A DNA stretch of 64,000 nt from Photorhabdus asymbiotica (GCF_003634575.1 NZ_RBLJ01000004.1:372001-436000); one strand, 5' to 3'. Numbered from the stretch's first letter, positions 33,001 to 42,456 are shown. Made by a program: numbers and translations. The notes: generated from the letters alone by a model not told the origin.

Positions 33001-36000
33001 AGATCCGGTGCTTGTGGAAAGCGGCCAGTCATACCGATAATCGCAATAGCATTGCTATCCAGAGTCGAAATATCCGGTGTTGATGTTGCTGTCTCTTTAG
33101 TGACTATCGGCGGTGTGACTGCAACTGCAACGGGTGTTTTTTGCTGCGACAACGTGTCCAGCAGTTGCGCCTGTTGTCGAATGGTGGGATGAGCGAAGAT
33201 ATCGGTTACAGACAAGTCCCCGCCAAACTCTTCATTTAATTGCTGGAATAGCGCCATAACTCGTAGTGAATGACCACCAGCATCAAAAAAGTTCTCGTCA
33301 TAATCGATCTCATCTCTCTCCAGCAGTTCACGCCAGATAGCCTCAACGCGACTAAGTGATGACACAACTTTGGTTGGCAAAGGAGAAGATTGATGCTGGC
33401 CGGCACGTGTCAGTTTCATTTCGGCCAATGCTTTTAAATCGACTTTTCCTGTAATACCAATAGGCAGCGCATCAAGAAAGAACAGCGCCGTTGGTACCAT
33501 CACTTCACTCACCTGCTGGCGTAATCCGTTCAGGATCTCACTACGATTGATTTCGCCGACAATGTATCCCGCCAGCTCTTTATTCCCTTGGCTATCGGTG
33601 ATCGCCAGCGCCTCAGCTTGACGTACACCCGGTAATGCACTTAGGGCGGCCCGTACAGCATTCAGTTCAATTCGATGACCGCGGATTTTTACTTGACGGT
33701 CAACCCGACCCACAAACTCCAGTGCACCATCCATGCGTTGGCGCACAATATCGCCAGTACGATACATGCGAGCTTTTAATTGTGGTGCAAAGCTATCGGG
33801 TAAAAATACTTCAGCGGTTTTTTCATCCAGGCCTAGATAGCCCTGTGCAACACAGGTTCCAGCTAAATAAAGTTCACCCATTTCCCCCAGTGTCACGGGC
33901 TTTCTCTGTTCATCAAGCAGATAGAAGCGAACATCCCCCATTGGACGCAGCACCAGATTTTGTCCTGCGGCATGATAATCAGTAAGGGATACTACAATTG
34001 CACATTCAGTAGGGCCGTACCCATTCATCAGCCGGCGCCCTATAGACCAGCGCTGGGCAACTTCAGGCATACAAGGCTCACCCGTTACGATAAGTACCTG
34101 AAGATGAGGTAACGGTACTAACGGCACTATCGCTAACGCGGAAGGTACAATCCACATGTGAGTAATCTGTTTGTGTGTCAGCCACTTTGTCAATTCACTG
34201 CCTGGTAACAGTTGCTGTTTCTTACCGAAGACCACGCAAGCACCTGCTGCAAGTGCTGGAAAAATTTCTCCCAACATCACATCAAATACGGGCGAAGAGT
34301 ACTGTGCTATGCGAGAAGAAGGTTCAAGTTTCAGTTCATCGCGGATTGCCAGAATGTTGTGGCAGACGCTGCGGTGGGAGACTGCAACGCCTTTCGGTTT
34401 ACCCGTCGATCCCGAAGTGTAAATAACGTAAGCGCAGTCATCCGGCTGACAGATCGTCGCTATAGCCATATAGGGGGCGTTGGCTATATCTAACTCATCG
34501 ATATTAATTGCTACCAGACCAAGACGCGGGCACAAAGGTGCTGTTTCATTTCGGCACAATATCGCTTTTATTTCCGCGTTATCAATCATATACCGATTTG
34601 CTGGTTCGGCGTTATCAGGAGCCAGTGGTACAAACACCGCACCAATCCGGTTAATTGCCAGCATTGCCGTGACATTATGTGGATGGTGCCCCATCAGAAT
34701 GCCAACTCGATCGCCACGGCCTATACCTGCTTGTTGTAGTTGCTGAGCCACATATGCCGTCAATGTATCAAGCTGCTGATAACTCAGACTCAATTCATCA
34801 TTTTCCAGCGCCACATGTTCGCCATGTCGGGACAGGCTCTGCTGAAACAGCGGAAACAGCCCCTGTGGCTTATCAACAGCGAGTTCTGGTTGGACAATAC
34901 TGCCAGAATTCATCGTCAACAAATCAGCTAAGGCGGTAGCTGGTTTTTCAATGAGTTGTGGCAACATAGCCAGCAAATGTTCACTCATCCGTTCCAGAGT
35001 GACGGCAGATAACACCCCCGGCATTGCCATAAAGTGAGCGTAAACCTGACCATTTACGCGGTTAATAGCCAGTTCCAAATCAATTTTGGCGCGATAATCC
35101 CCCAACTCGACGTCTGAAACTTTCATCTCCCCCAACGTTGCACCGGTTGGCTGATCCAATTCACAGGAAAAAATAGTTTGGAAAATAGGATTTTTATCCG
35201 CTGTACGAGGCAAATTAAGGGTCTGTACCAAATAATCGAACGGTAAATCACGATTTTCAAGAATGTTGAGACTAACTTGCCGTGTATACATCAGTAGTTG
35301 CTGAAAAGTTTGCAACTCACGACTATTGATACGTACTGGTAAAGTATTAGCAAAGTAGCCAATCAACGCATCCCATGCAGGTATGGTGCGCAGCGACACG
35401 GGCGTTCCGACGATAAGATCCGGCTCGCCACTTTGCTGACGCAACAGAAGCGCAAACAAACTTAACCAGACCATAAATGGTGTACAGTTCTGTTCACGAG
35501 CCAGTTTCTCTACACCTTCAACATACACGTGGGGAATAACGCAACTTATTGCAGCCGCTTCGTTAGTGGGTGCGGTCATATCATTTATTGTCAGAGTAGC
35601 TGGCGCATCCGCCAATTGTTGACGCCAGAAATGAATCTGTTGCTGTACCGCAGGATCAGTCAGTCGAGTGCGCTGCCAGGTAATGAAATGCCCATAGTTT
35701 GCTTCCAACACGGGTAGCATGGGTGCCTTACCGGCTAGACGTGCCTGATAGCAGTGCCGTAACTCATCAAAAAGTATTGCCAGCGAGCGACCGTCGGAAA
35801 TAATGTGATGCAGAGTAATACAAAGCACGTGTTCTTGTGGGGACAACGTAAACAGTACCGCACGGATGAGTGGCCCATTGACGAGATCGAAACTTGCCAT
35901 CACTTCTTCCCGCAACTTCAATGCCAGCGCAGACTCACCGCCGGAGATATTTTGTTGGCGCAGGGGGAGTGTTAATTCAGATGCAACCTGATAACTGGGT

Positions 36001-39000
36001 TCAAAGTTAGATGTTCCATCCGGCCCGTTTACTTTACTGACTTGACTGGAGAATGTGGTACGTAATACATCATGACGTTGCACTATGTCATTCAGTGCCT
36101 GCATTAACGCACTAAAGTGCAGATGACCATGCAGACGCAATGTGAAAGGCACGTTGTAACTGCAATCATCTGGCCGTTGCATCGCAATCAACCACAAACT
36201 GCGCTGACCGAATGATAGTAAATCACTAACCTGCGCAATGTGCTGCACAGTCACACTCTGTTTGACACCGCTCTTTTCAACATTATCCAGTAACGAGGCC
36301 AATCCGACGATTGTCGGATAATTGAAAATAGCGGAAAGTTTAAGCTGAATATTAAATGTCTTATTGATCTGCGTAATCAGATTGGCAGCAATTAATGAAT
36401 TGCCACCACAATAGAAGAAATTATCTTCAGTACCGAGGGCCTGAACTCCTAAAGCTGCTCTCCATAATGCCAGCAATTGTTCTTCACGGGCGTTAACCGG
36501 TTCTGTCATCGATTCCTGATTTTCGGGTAGTGAAAAATCTGGAATCTGTAAGCGCTTGCGATCAACTTTTCCGTTAGGTGTGGTGGGTAATTTATCGAGA
36601 AACACAAAAGCACGTGGCATCATATGTCCGGGTAGCCGCTGGGACAAATAATCACGTAACTTGTCATTATCAGCCGATGAAACAACATAGGCGACTAACA
36701 CTTTATTATTAGTACTGTCATTACAGGCGACAACCGCACACTGGTGCACATCTGCGTGTTTCAGTAATGCACTTTCCACTTCCCCTAATTCGACGCGAAA
36801 ACCGCGAATTTTAACCTGATGATCACTGCGACCCATGAAATCAATGGTGCCGTCAGTCAGGAAACAGCAAATGTCTGAAGTGCGATAGAATCGTGTACCG
36901 CTATTGTTTGCCACAAAACGGCCCTGGCTATCGAATTTGCCGGTAATAAATTTCTCTGCTGTGAGTTGAGGATTGTTGAGATATCCTTTTGCTACAGTAA
37001 CACCAGCGATCAACAATTCACCACTAACACCAATTGGCACCTGTTGCAGGTGTTCATCAACAATAAACAGCTCACAGCTCGCCAGCGGCCTACCCAATGG
37101 AATTACTCGCCCGGCTTCCAATGGATGTGTTTCCGGATCAAAAACAGTGCTATCAATGGCGGCCTCAGTTACACCGTAAGAACCAAGAATACGCGCATCT
37201 GGGCGGCAAAGCGCTTGCGCTGCATGCAGCTCATGACCGAACCAGACATCGGCTCCACACACCAGTGTCGATAATCCATCCAGACGTTTCCCATTATCTT
37301 GGCAGAACTGAATTAATTGACGCAGTACTACAGGAGGAAAATCACCGAAGGTTACGCCTTCGCTTATCATCAAGCGGTGCATTTCAGGCGCATCTAGCAA
37401 CCACTCACGCGGACACATAACCAGGCATCCACCACAGCCTAGAGTACGACTGAAATCCCCTACACTGAGATCGAAAATCGGTGCCGCAAGTTGTAGCGAT
37501 ACCGGCTCACCGGGTCGGGTGAAACGATAGTCATAGCACCAGGCATGGTACGATGCATGCAGACTACCGTGGCTTACCTCTACCCCTTTCGGATTACCCG
37601 TTGAACCAGAAGTGTAAATAACATAGGCTGAATCACTCTCTTGAACCGGCCAAATTGGCTGCACATCCAGCGGCGAGGGTTGACGAAACAGCCCATCAAT
37701 TTCCAGTGTGATGGTACGAAAATCAAGCAAACTAACCGCATCTTGTTCACTGGTCAGGATCAGTGCAGGCTGTGCGTCATTTATCTTATCGGCAAAGCAG
37801 GGATCAGAAGGGGATAACGGCACATAAACTGCGCCGGCAGAGAGAATAGCGTAAAAAGAGATAATAATTTCTGGCCGGTAGCTCATAAATACGGCAATCC
37901 GGCAACCTGGTTCAACACCACACTGGCGCATCTTCGCGAGCAGGCATTGCGCATACCTGTCCAGTTGTGCATAGGTGAAACGTTGATCACGCCAGACAAT
38001 AGCCCGTGCATCTGGATGATTACGCACCTGTGACTTGATGCGCTCAGCTACCGAAATAAATTCCAATACAGGCAGCGGTTCTGCCGGTCGGGAGAAGCGA
38101 GTCAGTGTCTCCAGCTCTTCTGGCGGCAACATGCTACATTTGGCGACAGAACGTTCAGGTTCACTTAACAAACTATCCAACAATTCCTCATAGTGGTTCA
38201 CCATGCGAGTAATGGTGAGGTTATCAAACAAATCGGTATCAAACTCAACCAGACAGAGTAGTGAATTCGGCGATTCCTCTATCGATAACGTTAAATCATA
38301 TTTAGCCGTACCAGAATGGATAAATTGTATTTCTGTTTCTAACCCATCCAGTTGCAATGCTTGGCCCGGACTCTTTAAATAATCAAACATAATCTGAAAA
38401 ACAGGGGCATGACTCAGAGAACGCAGGGGCTGTACTACATCGACAATTTCATCAAACGGCAAATCAGCATTTTCATATGCATCAAGCAATACATCGCGTG
38501 CTTGAACTAATAGATCACTGAAACTTATTCCCGGGGTAAAGCGAAAACGCAGTGGTAACAAATTGATAAAAAAGCCAAGGCGAACATGTTCATCAACATT
38601 GTGACGATTCGCAAATGGACTACCAATAACGATATCGTTATCGTGTGAATAGCGACTCAGCAATACGGCAAAAGCGGAAATTGCCACCATATAAGGTGTT
38701 AATCTATAACGTTGGCAGATTTTAGAAATACGCCCAACGAGAGGTAAAGAAAGTGATTTCTGATATACCGCACCACGTCCCCGTTGTTCCAATAGCCGTG
38801 GTCGATCTGTAGGTAATTTATGTAGTTCAGGCAATTCCGCCAGTTGTTTTCCCCAATAGTCGCGTAAGCGTTTCTGGCGGGCGCTATTCATATGAATATC
38901 TGTTACAGAACTGACATGTGGGTAGGTCATTGTCGCCAAGTTAGGCTGTTGGCCGGTTTTATACTGGTTATAGGCATGGCTAAAATCATTAAGAAAAACG

Positions 39001-39464
39001 TGGGTAGACCAATCATCAAATACAATATGATGAAGAGTAAATATCAACTGATGATCGTTCTCTTGCCGACGAAGCAATAAACAACGAAAAGGCAAATCAC
39101 GACTGAGATTAAAACAATATCTGGCTTCGTTATCACGGATTGACTGTATTTGGGTTTCGCGTTCCTCCGGAGAATAATAGCTGAGATCACTGATACGTAA
39201 TTCAGGCCACTGCGGATTTAATGCTATCTGCAATTCTCCATTGAGAACATGAAATTGTGAACGCAACACCGGATGACGCTCAATCATAAAAATAATAGTT
39301 TGTTCAAGTGCTTCTCTATCTAACGTACCACGCAAACGTAGCGAAAATGGCACGTTATATAATGCTGAATCCATATTTCCTTGGCTAATAAGCCATAGCC
39401 GGCGTTGAGCTGGCGTTGGCAGTAAGAATGGAACATTCGATAAAGTGTTTGAATAATTACTCAC
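27015..39464 (-). CDS. glbC: Hybrid NRPS/PKS C-A-T-C-A-T-KS-AT-DH-KR-T-TE (GlbC-like)
   Basis: 4149 residues from GTG 39464, chosen because AGGAAG lies 6 bp upstream; a GTG 60 bp earlier has no such site. Domains by active-site residue: C1 HHIVFDD ~144; A1 YTSGSTG ~616; T1 GGNSL ~1020; C2 HHIISDG ~1220; A2 ~1679; T2 GGHSL ~2062; KS Cys TACSSS ~2306 with both His; AT GHSLGE ~2755 with HAFH ~2851 (malonyl type); DH HRIFEGQGVLP ~3056 and HPALLD ~3217; KR GGLGGIG ~3544; T3 ~3805; TE GHSLGG ~3944. Pocket codes: A1 D-L-G-D-V-G-S-I-D-K, like basic amino acids; A2 D-V-G-W-I-T-G-I-V-K, no standard match. Known for syrbactins: (4-hydroxy)Lys, then Ala, malonyl extension, reduction and dehydration to 4-amino-2-pentenoate, then TE macrolactamisation. 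KR plus DH without ER fits that enone-type warhead. Confidence 0.94.
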   Translation of the reverse strand: MSNYSNTLSNVPFLLPTPAQRRLWLISQGNMDSALYNVPFSLRLRGTLDREALEQTIIFMIERHPVLRSQFHVLNGELQIALNPQWPELRISDLSYYSPEERETQIQSIRDNEARYCFNLSRDLPFRCLLLRRQENDHQLIFTLHHIVFDDWSTHVFLNDFSHAYNQYKTGQQPNLATMTYPHVSSVTDIHMNSARQKRLRDYWGKQLAELPELHKLPTDRPRLLEQRGRGAVYQKSLSLPLVGRISKICQRYRLTPYMVAISAFAVLLSRYSHDNDIVIGSPFANRHNVDEHVRLGFFINLLPLRFRFTPGISFSDLLVQARDVLLDAYENADLPFDEIVDVVQPLRSLSHAPVFQIMFDYLKSPGQALQLDGLETEIQFIHSGTAKYDLTLSIEESPNSLLCLVEFDTDLFDNLTITRMVNHYEELLDSLLSEPERSVAKCSMLPPEELETLTRFSRPAEPLPVLEFISVAERIKSQVRNHPDARAIVWRDQRFTYAQLDRYAQCLLAKMRQCGVEPGCRIAVFMSYRPEIIISFYAILSAGAVYVPLSPSDPCFADKINDAQPALILTSEQDAVSLLDFRTITLEIDGLFRQPSPLDVQPIWPVQESDSAYVIYTSGSTGNPKGVEVSHGSLHASYHAWCYDYRFTRPGEPVSLQLAAPIFDLSVGDFSRTLGCGGCLVMCPREWLLDAPEMHRLMISEGVTFGDFPPVVLRQLIQFCQDNGKRLDGLSTLVCGADVWFGHELHAAQALCRPDARILGSYGVTEAAIDSTVFDPETHPLEAGRVIPLGRPLASCELFIVDEHLQQVPIGVSGELLIAGVTVAKGYLNNPQLTAEKFITGKFDSQGRFVANNSGTRFYRTSDICCFLTDGTIDFMGRSDHQVKIRGFRVELGEVESALLKHADVHQCAVVACNDSTNNKVLVAYVVSSADNDKLRDYLSQRLPGHMMPRAFVFLDKLPTTPNGKVDRKRLQIPDFSLPENQESMTEPVNAREEQLLALWRAALGVQALGTEDNFFYCGGNSLIAANLITQINKTFNIQLKLSAIFNYPTIVGLASLLDNVEKSGVKQSVTVQHIAQVSDLLSFGQRSLWLIAMQRPDDCSYNVPFTLRLHGHLHFSALMQALNDIVQRHDVLRTTFSSQVSKVNGPDGTSNFEPSYQVASELTLPLRQQNISGGESALALKLREEVMASFDLVNGPLIRAVLFTLSPQEHVLCITLHHIISDGRSLAILFDELRHCYQARLAGKAPMLPVLEANYGHFITWQRTRLTDPAVQQQIHFWRQQLADAPATLTINDMTAPTNEAAAISCVIPHVYVEGVEKLAREQNCTPFMVWLSLFALLLRQQSGEPDLIVGTPVSLRTIPAWDALIGYFANTLPVRINSRELQTFQQLLMYTRQVSLNILENRDLPFDYLVQTLNLPRTADKNPIFQTIFSCELDQPTGATLGEMKVSDVELGDYRAKIDLELAINRVNGQVYAHFMAMPGVLSAVTLERMSEHLLAMLPQLIEKPATALADLLTMNSGSIVQPELAVDKPQGLFPLFQQSLSRHGEHVALENDELSLSYQQLDTLTAYVAQQLQQAGIGRGDRVGILMGHHPHNVTAMLAINRIGAVFVPLAPDNAEPANRYMIDNAEIKAILCRNETAPLCPRLGLVAINIDELDIANAPYMAIATICQPDDCAYVIYTSGSTGKPKGVAVSHRSVCHNILAIRDELKLEPSSRIAQYSSPVFDVMLGEIFPALAAGACVVFGKKQQLLPGSELTKWLTHKQITHMWIVPSALAIVPLVPLPHLQVLIVTGEPCMPEVAQRWSIGRRLMNGYGPTECAIVVSLTDYHAAGQNLVLRPMGDVRFYLLDEQRKPVTLGEMGELYLAGTCVAQGYLGLDEKTAEVFLPDSFAPQLKARMYRTGDIVRQRMDGALEFVGRVDRQVKIRGHRIELNAVRAALSALPGVRQAEALAITDSQGNKELAGYIVGEINRSEILNGLRQQVSEVMVPTALFFLDALPIGITGKVDLKALAEMKLTRAGQHQSSPLPTKVVSSLSRVEAIWRELLERDEIDYDENFFDAGGHSLRVMALFQQLNEEFGGDLSVTDIFAHPTIRQQAQLLDTLSQQKTPVAVAVTPPIVTKETATSTPDISTLDSNAIAIIGMTGRFPQAPDLDTFWQQLLAGYDASVTLSDEELLQRGVDPALLNHPQFVRRARLLEGCAEFDARFFGYSPREAQVMDPQQRLFLEMAWETLELSGYGNDSTPRSVGVFGSSGFNYYLLENVMPNKDRMHLDPGQWQIGNDKDFIATRTAYKLNLSGPAVSIGTACSSSLTAIHFACESLRRSECDMALAGAVALDPQQVGFVHVSGGIMSPDGLCRPFDAAANGTASGSGGGMILLKRLSAALEDGDTIQAVIKGSAVNNDGAQKVSYTAPSIDGQSSVIKDALRNAGVSPASISYIEAHGTATSLGDPIEVRALTQAFLEQSDGETLPVGSCAIGSVKGNIGHTDAAAGIAGVIKTVLALRHQTLPPSIHYHHPNPEIHFEQTPFYVINTAYPWPQTSKPRRAGVSSFGIGGTNAHLILEEAPHQQDIRIFADQRWHLLPISAKTPQALLQQGERLAIALTTSNEPLADIAGTLQQGRSAFSERAFVLGKDRQQLINQLHQLSPQTVNRKQPHRAVIFMFPGQGSQSIEMGQSLYLHDGVFRQQFDRCAELLQPHIKLDIRQLIYPQSERDNAISRLNATRYTQPALFTVEYALARQLQAWGITPQAMIGHSLGELVAACVGGMLELEDALALVANRAAIMQRQPTGAMLAVQASSERMASLAPECEFAAINGPEQCVITGSHDNISVLEEQCNKAGIACRRLRTSHAFHSSLMDAAAQQMREFSAGFTLQSDTIPVISNISGSWFNEQDRNNSGYWGDHLRQPVRFYDGILTLLNHYDHPILLEVGPGSALTSMLKDLQQKGQVQILTTMRHTRQQKPDEEVLLNTIGQLWQQGVAIDWAAFGHSHKLHRVILPVYPFQRQHLWLEPPVTTSDTVISTQREKLPAFTQSSDREGVTQFTGKLDDHIWFIDEHRIFEGQGVLPGTGCLELVRRAFHELQSGGTATFSEVYFPSPLVLSSGVERQVRISLTTIDSGFAFTLESHSDSDDRWQLHANGNVTAVCPPPAEIASPDELCRNLQLEEVTDAPERFNQAFTDYGPRWQCVAGVWMGDRCALAQLRLNQTFIDDLPDTALHPALLDLSTAFLHACLLPGDASIPFHYGSLTLHQPLCAEFYSLAVETAPRTYDITLFSWDENQNCKQVLVEIHGYHLRQFNSLPLQTARESNVAQWCRHPRWLPKPLDEAKQNRAPWLIFGAQAAELSDLWEAAAPGSIVVEDADEFQQQGTYRFSLRKDQLEDYQQLIDCLIQQQLLPERIIWCWTAAVVPQPEAAFEQLAAAIKALTGHHRVFDITLISRGLQAARVLEACHAAPALGLLGILAAEYPGCSARHIDLDDNTFATHQSLIAELYTDIQPDEATEGMPVTSIMLTQGKRELQTFAELDEIPHRQILRDGGVYLITGGLGGIGQLLARYISNKCSKAKLGILSRRETHPANEAFLDALRKSGAEVIILRADVADGVALTEALAQMRARFGAINGVIHSAGIEASGLLEHSTSQDWRHVMAAKISGTQQLMTAIRQDSLDFVLLCSSLASLIGGIGQADYAAANRYLDAVAHYWRQQAIPVTSVNWDTWAEVGMAVNYAARRKESVIGLSNQEGCAIFDLAITGMETQVVVSKFTPVRRTQSRNLSAIADSASPEEAVRQLWYELLGEETINLEDDFFELGGHSLLATQMISRLRDHFQHCLTLAEFLEQPTMARVVRSLSDEKKAQAPENAHIRYCLVPINHGGNGNYSPFFCVPGMGGNVTQFMPLAAALPRELPFIGMQYLGLDGKTAPHQSVEEIATHYIACLRSVQKQGPYHIGGHSLGGKVAYEMARQLHAEGESVGSLVLLDSAAPPYAPVPYQEDADIAKVILGIFAYYTDRLEMIDSLDDDKMRALPREALLSYIKDQLKRFSLIHAQNDMGSINGLFNVYRAASDMSPKYRPTPLQLPIPMLLVKAVEPLPKGVVVPEIRETNAWGWEKFSTLPIHIAEVPGNHYSCLMEEHVAHVSQAIIHHFPSIIKGGQV

Positions 39465-39557
39465 AAAATTCTTCCTAAGATAAAAGGATTTTTGCAGCTT
39501 AGTGATTGCTGTAAAAACTATCACTCCGGGTTGTCGGCCACTTTCAGGGCAAAAGCG

Positions 39558-40376
39558 CTACGGGGGACACGTGTCGCTCTGTTCTAGTGGGGTGAAATCA
39601 ATCAGAATGATAGTACGGGCTCCAACACTGGCATTTTCAACGCAAGTGACGGGATTGATGTAATGACAAATCGCTGCATCATCGATGATATAGCTATCAA
39701 GGGGATCATTGAGGAGAAAACGAGTTATCTCATGAGCAGGTACTTGTTCAAGCTGGCAATTTGCATAAGAAGGTGGCGCGATATGCGTTGTACCGCCTTC
39801 GACATTGTAACGTTCAATCAAATGTACAGCGGTGAATGGCTGACCGTCACGATGAAAACAGTTAGGCGTAATTTTTGCCGGTTTACCAGGTAGTGCTTGC
39901 ATTCTTATCATATGCACACCACACAGCAAACGGGAATAATGCTCCTTCATACCGGTTAGACTCAAATCGTGCCAAATGAGTTTATTCAGTAGCCCTTTAT
40001 TAAGTATTTCATCAGGCATGCGTAGGAATTTGCGTACCACACCACCAAATTCAGGTTGATATTCACTTCCCTGATGATAATCAACCTCTATGTGACCGTC
40101 GGGCTGCTGATAACCTGTTTTCCAATGAATAGCTTCTGTTTCATAGTCCCACACTCCTTCACAATAACTGCGGTGCCGACCCCCTTCACCAAATCGATCT
40201 AACGGCAGTGACTTCGATAATTCACAAAGAGAGATAAGATCGATTTTTTCACTGTCAGAAAGGTCAAGGTCGGCGGCATTGAAAGTAGCAAAACCTTGCT
40301 GGTGCAAGTTGTTACGAATATGTGCGACAGCAAGGTGATAACTATCTGGTGCGTGAGTAAATGTATTCCAGCCCAT
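39558..40376 (-). CDS. glbB: 2OG-Fe(II) dioxygenase, probable lysine 4-hydroxylase (GlbB-like)
   Basis: 272 residues of the 2OG-Fe dioxygenase family that includes free amino-acid hydroxylases such as isoleucine dioxygenase. Iron ligands are visible as HRD (FHRDGQPF, His about 173, Asp about 175) with a distal His candidate in AICHYINP (about 236). The 2-oxoglutarate-binding Arg is probably in GARTIILIDF. In glidobactin/cepafungin clusters (known) GlbB makes 4-hydroxylysine, which matches the basic pocket of GlbC A1. It is the first gene of the operon, 93 bp ahead of glbC. Gene assignment rests on context plus family. Confidence 0.88.
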   Translation of the reverse strand: MGWNTFTHAPDSYHLAVAHIRNNLHQQGFATFNAADLDLSDSEKIDLISLCELSKSLPLDRFGEGGRHRSYCEGVWDYETEAIHWKTGYQQPDGHIEVDYHQGSEYQPEFGGVVRKFLRMPDEILNKGLLNKLIWHDLSLTGMKEHYSRLLCGVHMIRMQALPGKPAKITPNCFHRDGQPFTAVHLIERYNVEGGTTHIAPPSYANCQLEQVPAHEITRFLLNDPLDSYIIDDAAICHYINPVTCVENASVGARTIILIDFTPLEQSDTCPP

Positions 40377-40523
40377 TGTAATATCTCTTTATTAGGGTGA
40401 ACTAAAACGACATCGTATTAAATTAATTACGATATTTTAGGAAGAACCAGTTAATACTAATTAAATCAAAAAATTATTTAGTTATATTTGCTGATTTTAA
40501 GAAACACCTATAAGAATATGTTT

Positions 40524-40649
40524 TATACCCTTCATCCTTCAAGTTGCTGCTTTGTTGGCTGCTTTCACTCACCCCAGTCACATAGTTATCTATGCTCCTG
40601 GGGATTCGTTCACTTGCCGCCGCGCTGCAACTTGAAATCTATTGGGTAT
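40524..40649 (-). repeat. ERIC element 3, subtype A
   Basis: 126 bp in reverse orientation: core CACCCCAGTCACATAGTTAT...CTCCTGGGGATTCG, ends TATACCC and GGGTAT. It lies upstream of glbB. Confidence 0.92.
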
Positions 40650-41044
40650 CTATTTCTTTAATTTAAAAAAATTAAAGGTATGTATTACTGAGCTAAAATT
40701 AGGAATATCAATAGATTAGTTGAAGTTATTTATCACCTATCATCATCTTTTTATTACCGGATGATTTATTGTATTTTAAAAAATCACTCTTATATATAAT
40801 AAAAGTAATAATAAACTACATAAACTATCCAAAAATAAAAATATTTTCATTAAAATTTAAACAGAAAATAGATCGTAAAATATACAATGTCAACTCGGGT
40901 TTTTATTTTTTATTTGGCAAAAAAAATTTACATTATTATAGAAGGGGGATAAATATCATATTAATTTTAATTGATTTTAAATTTAGTATATTATTAACTT
41001 TGAAATTAAAGGGCTATCCAGTATTCATTCAGTAAATAAAGGTT

Positions 41045-41171
41045 TATACCCTATGGATTTCAAGATGCATCGCGACGGCAAGGGAGCGAATCCCCAGGAG
41101 CATAGATAACTCTGTGACTGGGGTGAGTGAGTGCAGCCAACAAAGAGGCAACTTGAAAGATAACGGGTATA
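41045..41171 (+). repeat. ERIC element 4, subtype B
   Basis: 127 bp. Outer arm GATTTCAAGATGCATCGCGAC and inner arm GAGGCAACTTGAAAGATAAC mark subtype B; the central stem is still CCCCAG/CTGGGG. Confidence 0.92.
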
Positions 41172-41989
41172 TCAGTAATAAAACTCTGCTCATTGTATTG
41201 CTTAAATAAAAATGGATTGCCAATTTCTTTTAAATATCAATCAGTTTTTGCTATTTTCATAATAAAATATGGATTTAATTTTTCATGCTAATTTTTTATT
41301 GGTACAATCTTTGTCTAATTATTCTGATAGGAACGATATGATAATCATTAAATTCTATCTTCCATTTATCTGCTTTATGGATTTTAGTTAATAATACTAT
41401 TGATTTTGCTACTGGTACTCAGTATAGATCAAAAGAGGGCTTTAAACCCTTGAACAATAAACCCTATGAGTAATATAGTAATTATAATAAAAAATTTTGA
41501 TAATGATATTGGACATTGTGTGTTTCATGAGAACTAATATGTTTTAAAGGTACTTGTAATTTTTCAGTCTCATAATTATTCATTATTTTCAATTGGTTAA
41601 TTTAAGATAAAATACTGCTGTACGTTATCTGTTTTTATTTTCCTGGATTAGGTAAAATCCTAAGAATACGTAATTAAGGTGAGCGATGTAATATGTTATT
41701 AATGTGTATTTCTGTTCGTGTCATTATTATGTTCTAATTCTACGTTACTTTAATCTCGTAAGAATTAATTGTGAGTCATTAAAGTAAATTAACCAATTAG
41801 CAAAAGAGATGAATAAAACATTTATTTTCTGATTAGAAAAATATAGCAAAGTTAATAATTACATTTGTATATAAATATATTGAAAAAATATTTAATTAAT
41901 CATAATGGTATTGATCGAGATTAAGATAAAATTCCTCATTTTCTTCACTGACAGTATCAGATTTCATCGGCTAATCCTTTATTCTGGTA

Positions 41990-42375
41990 TTTATTGCATC
42001 AGCAGCCAGTATTACAGTGTCAATTTCGCTTTTCCGCGTATTTGTAGTAATAGCTGTAGGGTAGGGGGTAGCGGGAATTCATCGCTGCTTCACTATGATT
42101 GATAAAAACTTCTACACTATGAGTTCGGCGGTAGAGATGTTTAGGGACGGAATAAAGCTGGCGATACCCTGCCAGCGGGTATGCTTGCCACGCAATTGTT
42201 GTAGATTGTCGTCTGGTTTATTCATCCTGCCGATCATCAGACGACGGCTATCTGCGGTTTGTGTCGTCTGTGGCGTGTAGAATTCTAATCCGGCGTCCAG
42301 ATCGTGGAATTCGCGTGTGTAAAATGAATCGTTTGATAGTCCCGTTTGCCACTCAGATAACCGGCTTGAAGATAT
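41990..42375 (-). pseudogene. Remnant of a GH32 sucrose-6-phosphate hydrolase
   Basis: The minus strand of this GC-richer patch reads (from about 42375) REFHDLDAGLEFYTPQTTQT then ADSRRLMIGRMNKPD and HTRWQGIASF, the pattern of the GH32 block D-x-G-x-D-F-Y-A-P-Q...GRR-x-x-I-G-W-M...GW-x-G. It hits a stop and shifts frame to VEVFINHSEAAMNSR (about 42115-42070), the C-terminal GH32 beta-sandwich motif, then another stop. The N-terminal half with the catalytic Asp is gone. This is a decayed scrB/cscA-type gene; family assignment is by motif reading. Confidence 0.72.
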
Positions 42376-42422
42376 ATTCAGTTATCATTGATGATGTATG
42401 AGAGTGGTATAACCACACTTAA

Positions 42423-42456
42423 ACAAAGGAGGCTGTCCGTTACAGCCTTTGTTGTT
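42423..42456. terminator. Strong hairpin upstream of GH32 remnant
   Basis: AACAAAGGAGGCTGT-ccgtt-ACAGCCTTTGTT: long stem with one small bulge. It looks like an old bidirectional terminator now without a neighbouring gene. Confidence 0.55.

Noticed and set aside
27038..38900. Many plus-strand frames opposite glbC
   Set aside because: Antisense shadows of a single intact megasynthase; no starts or families.
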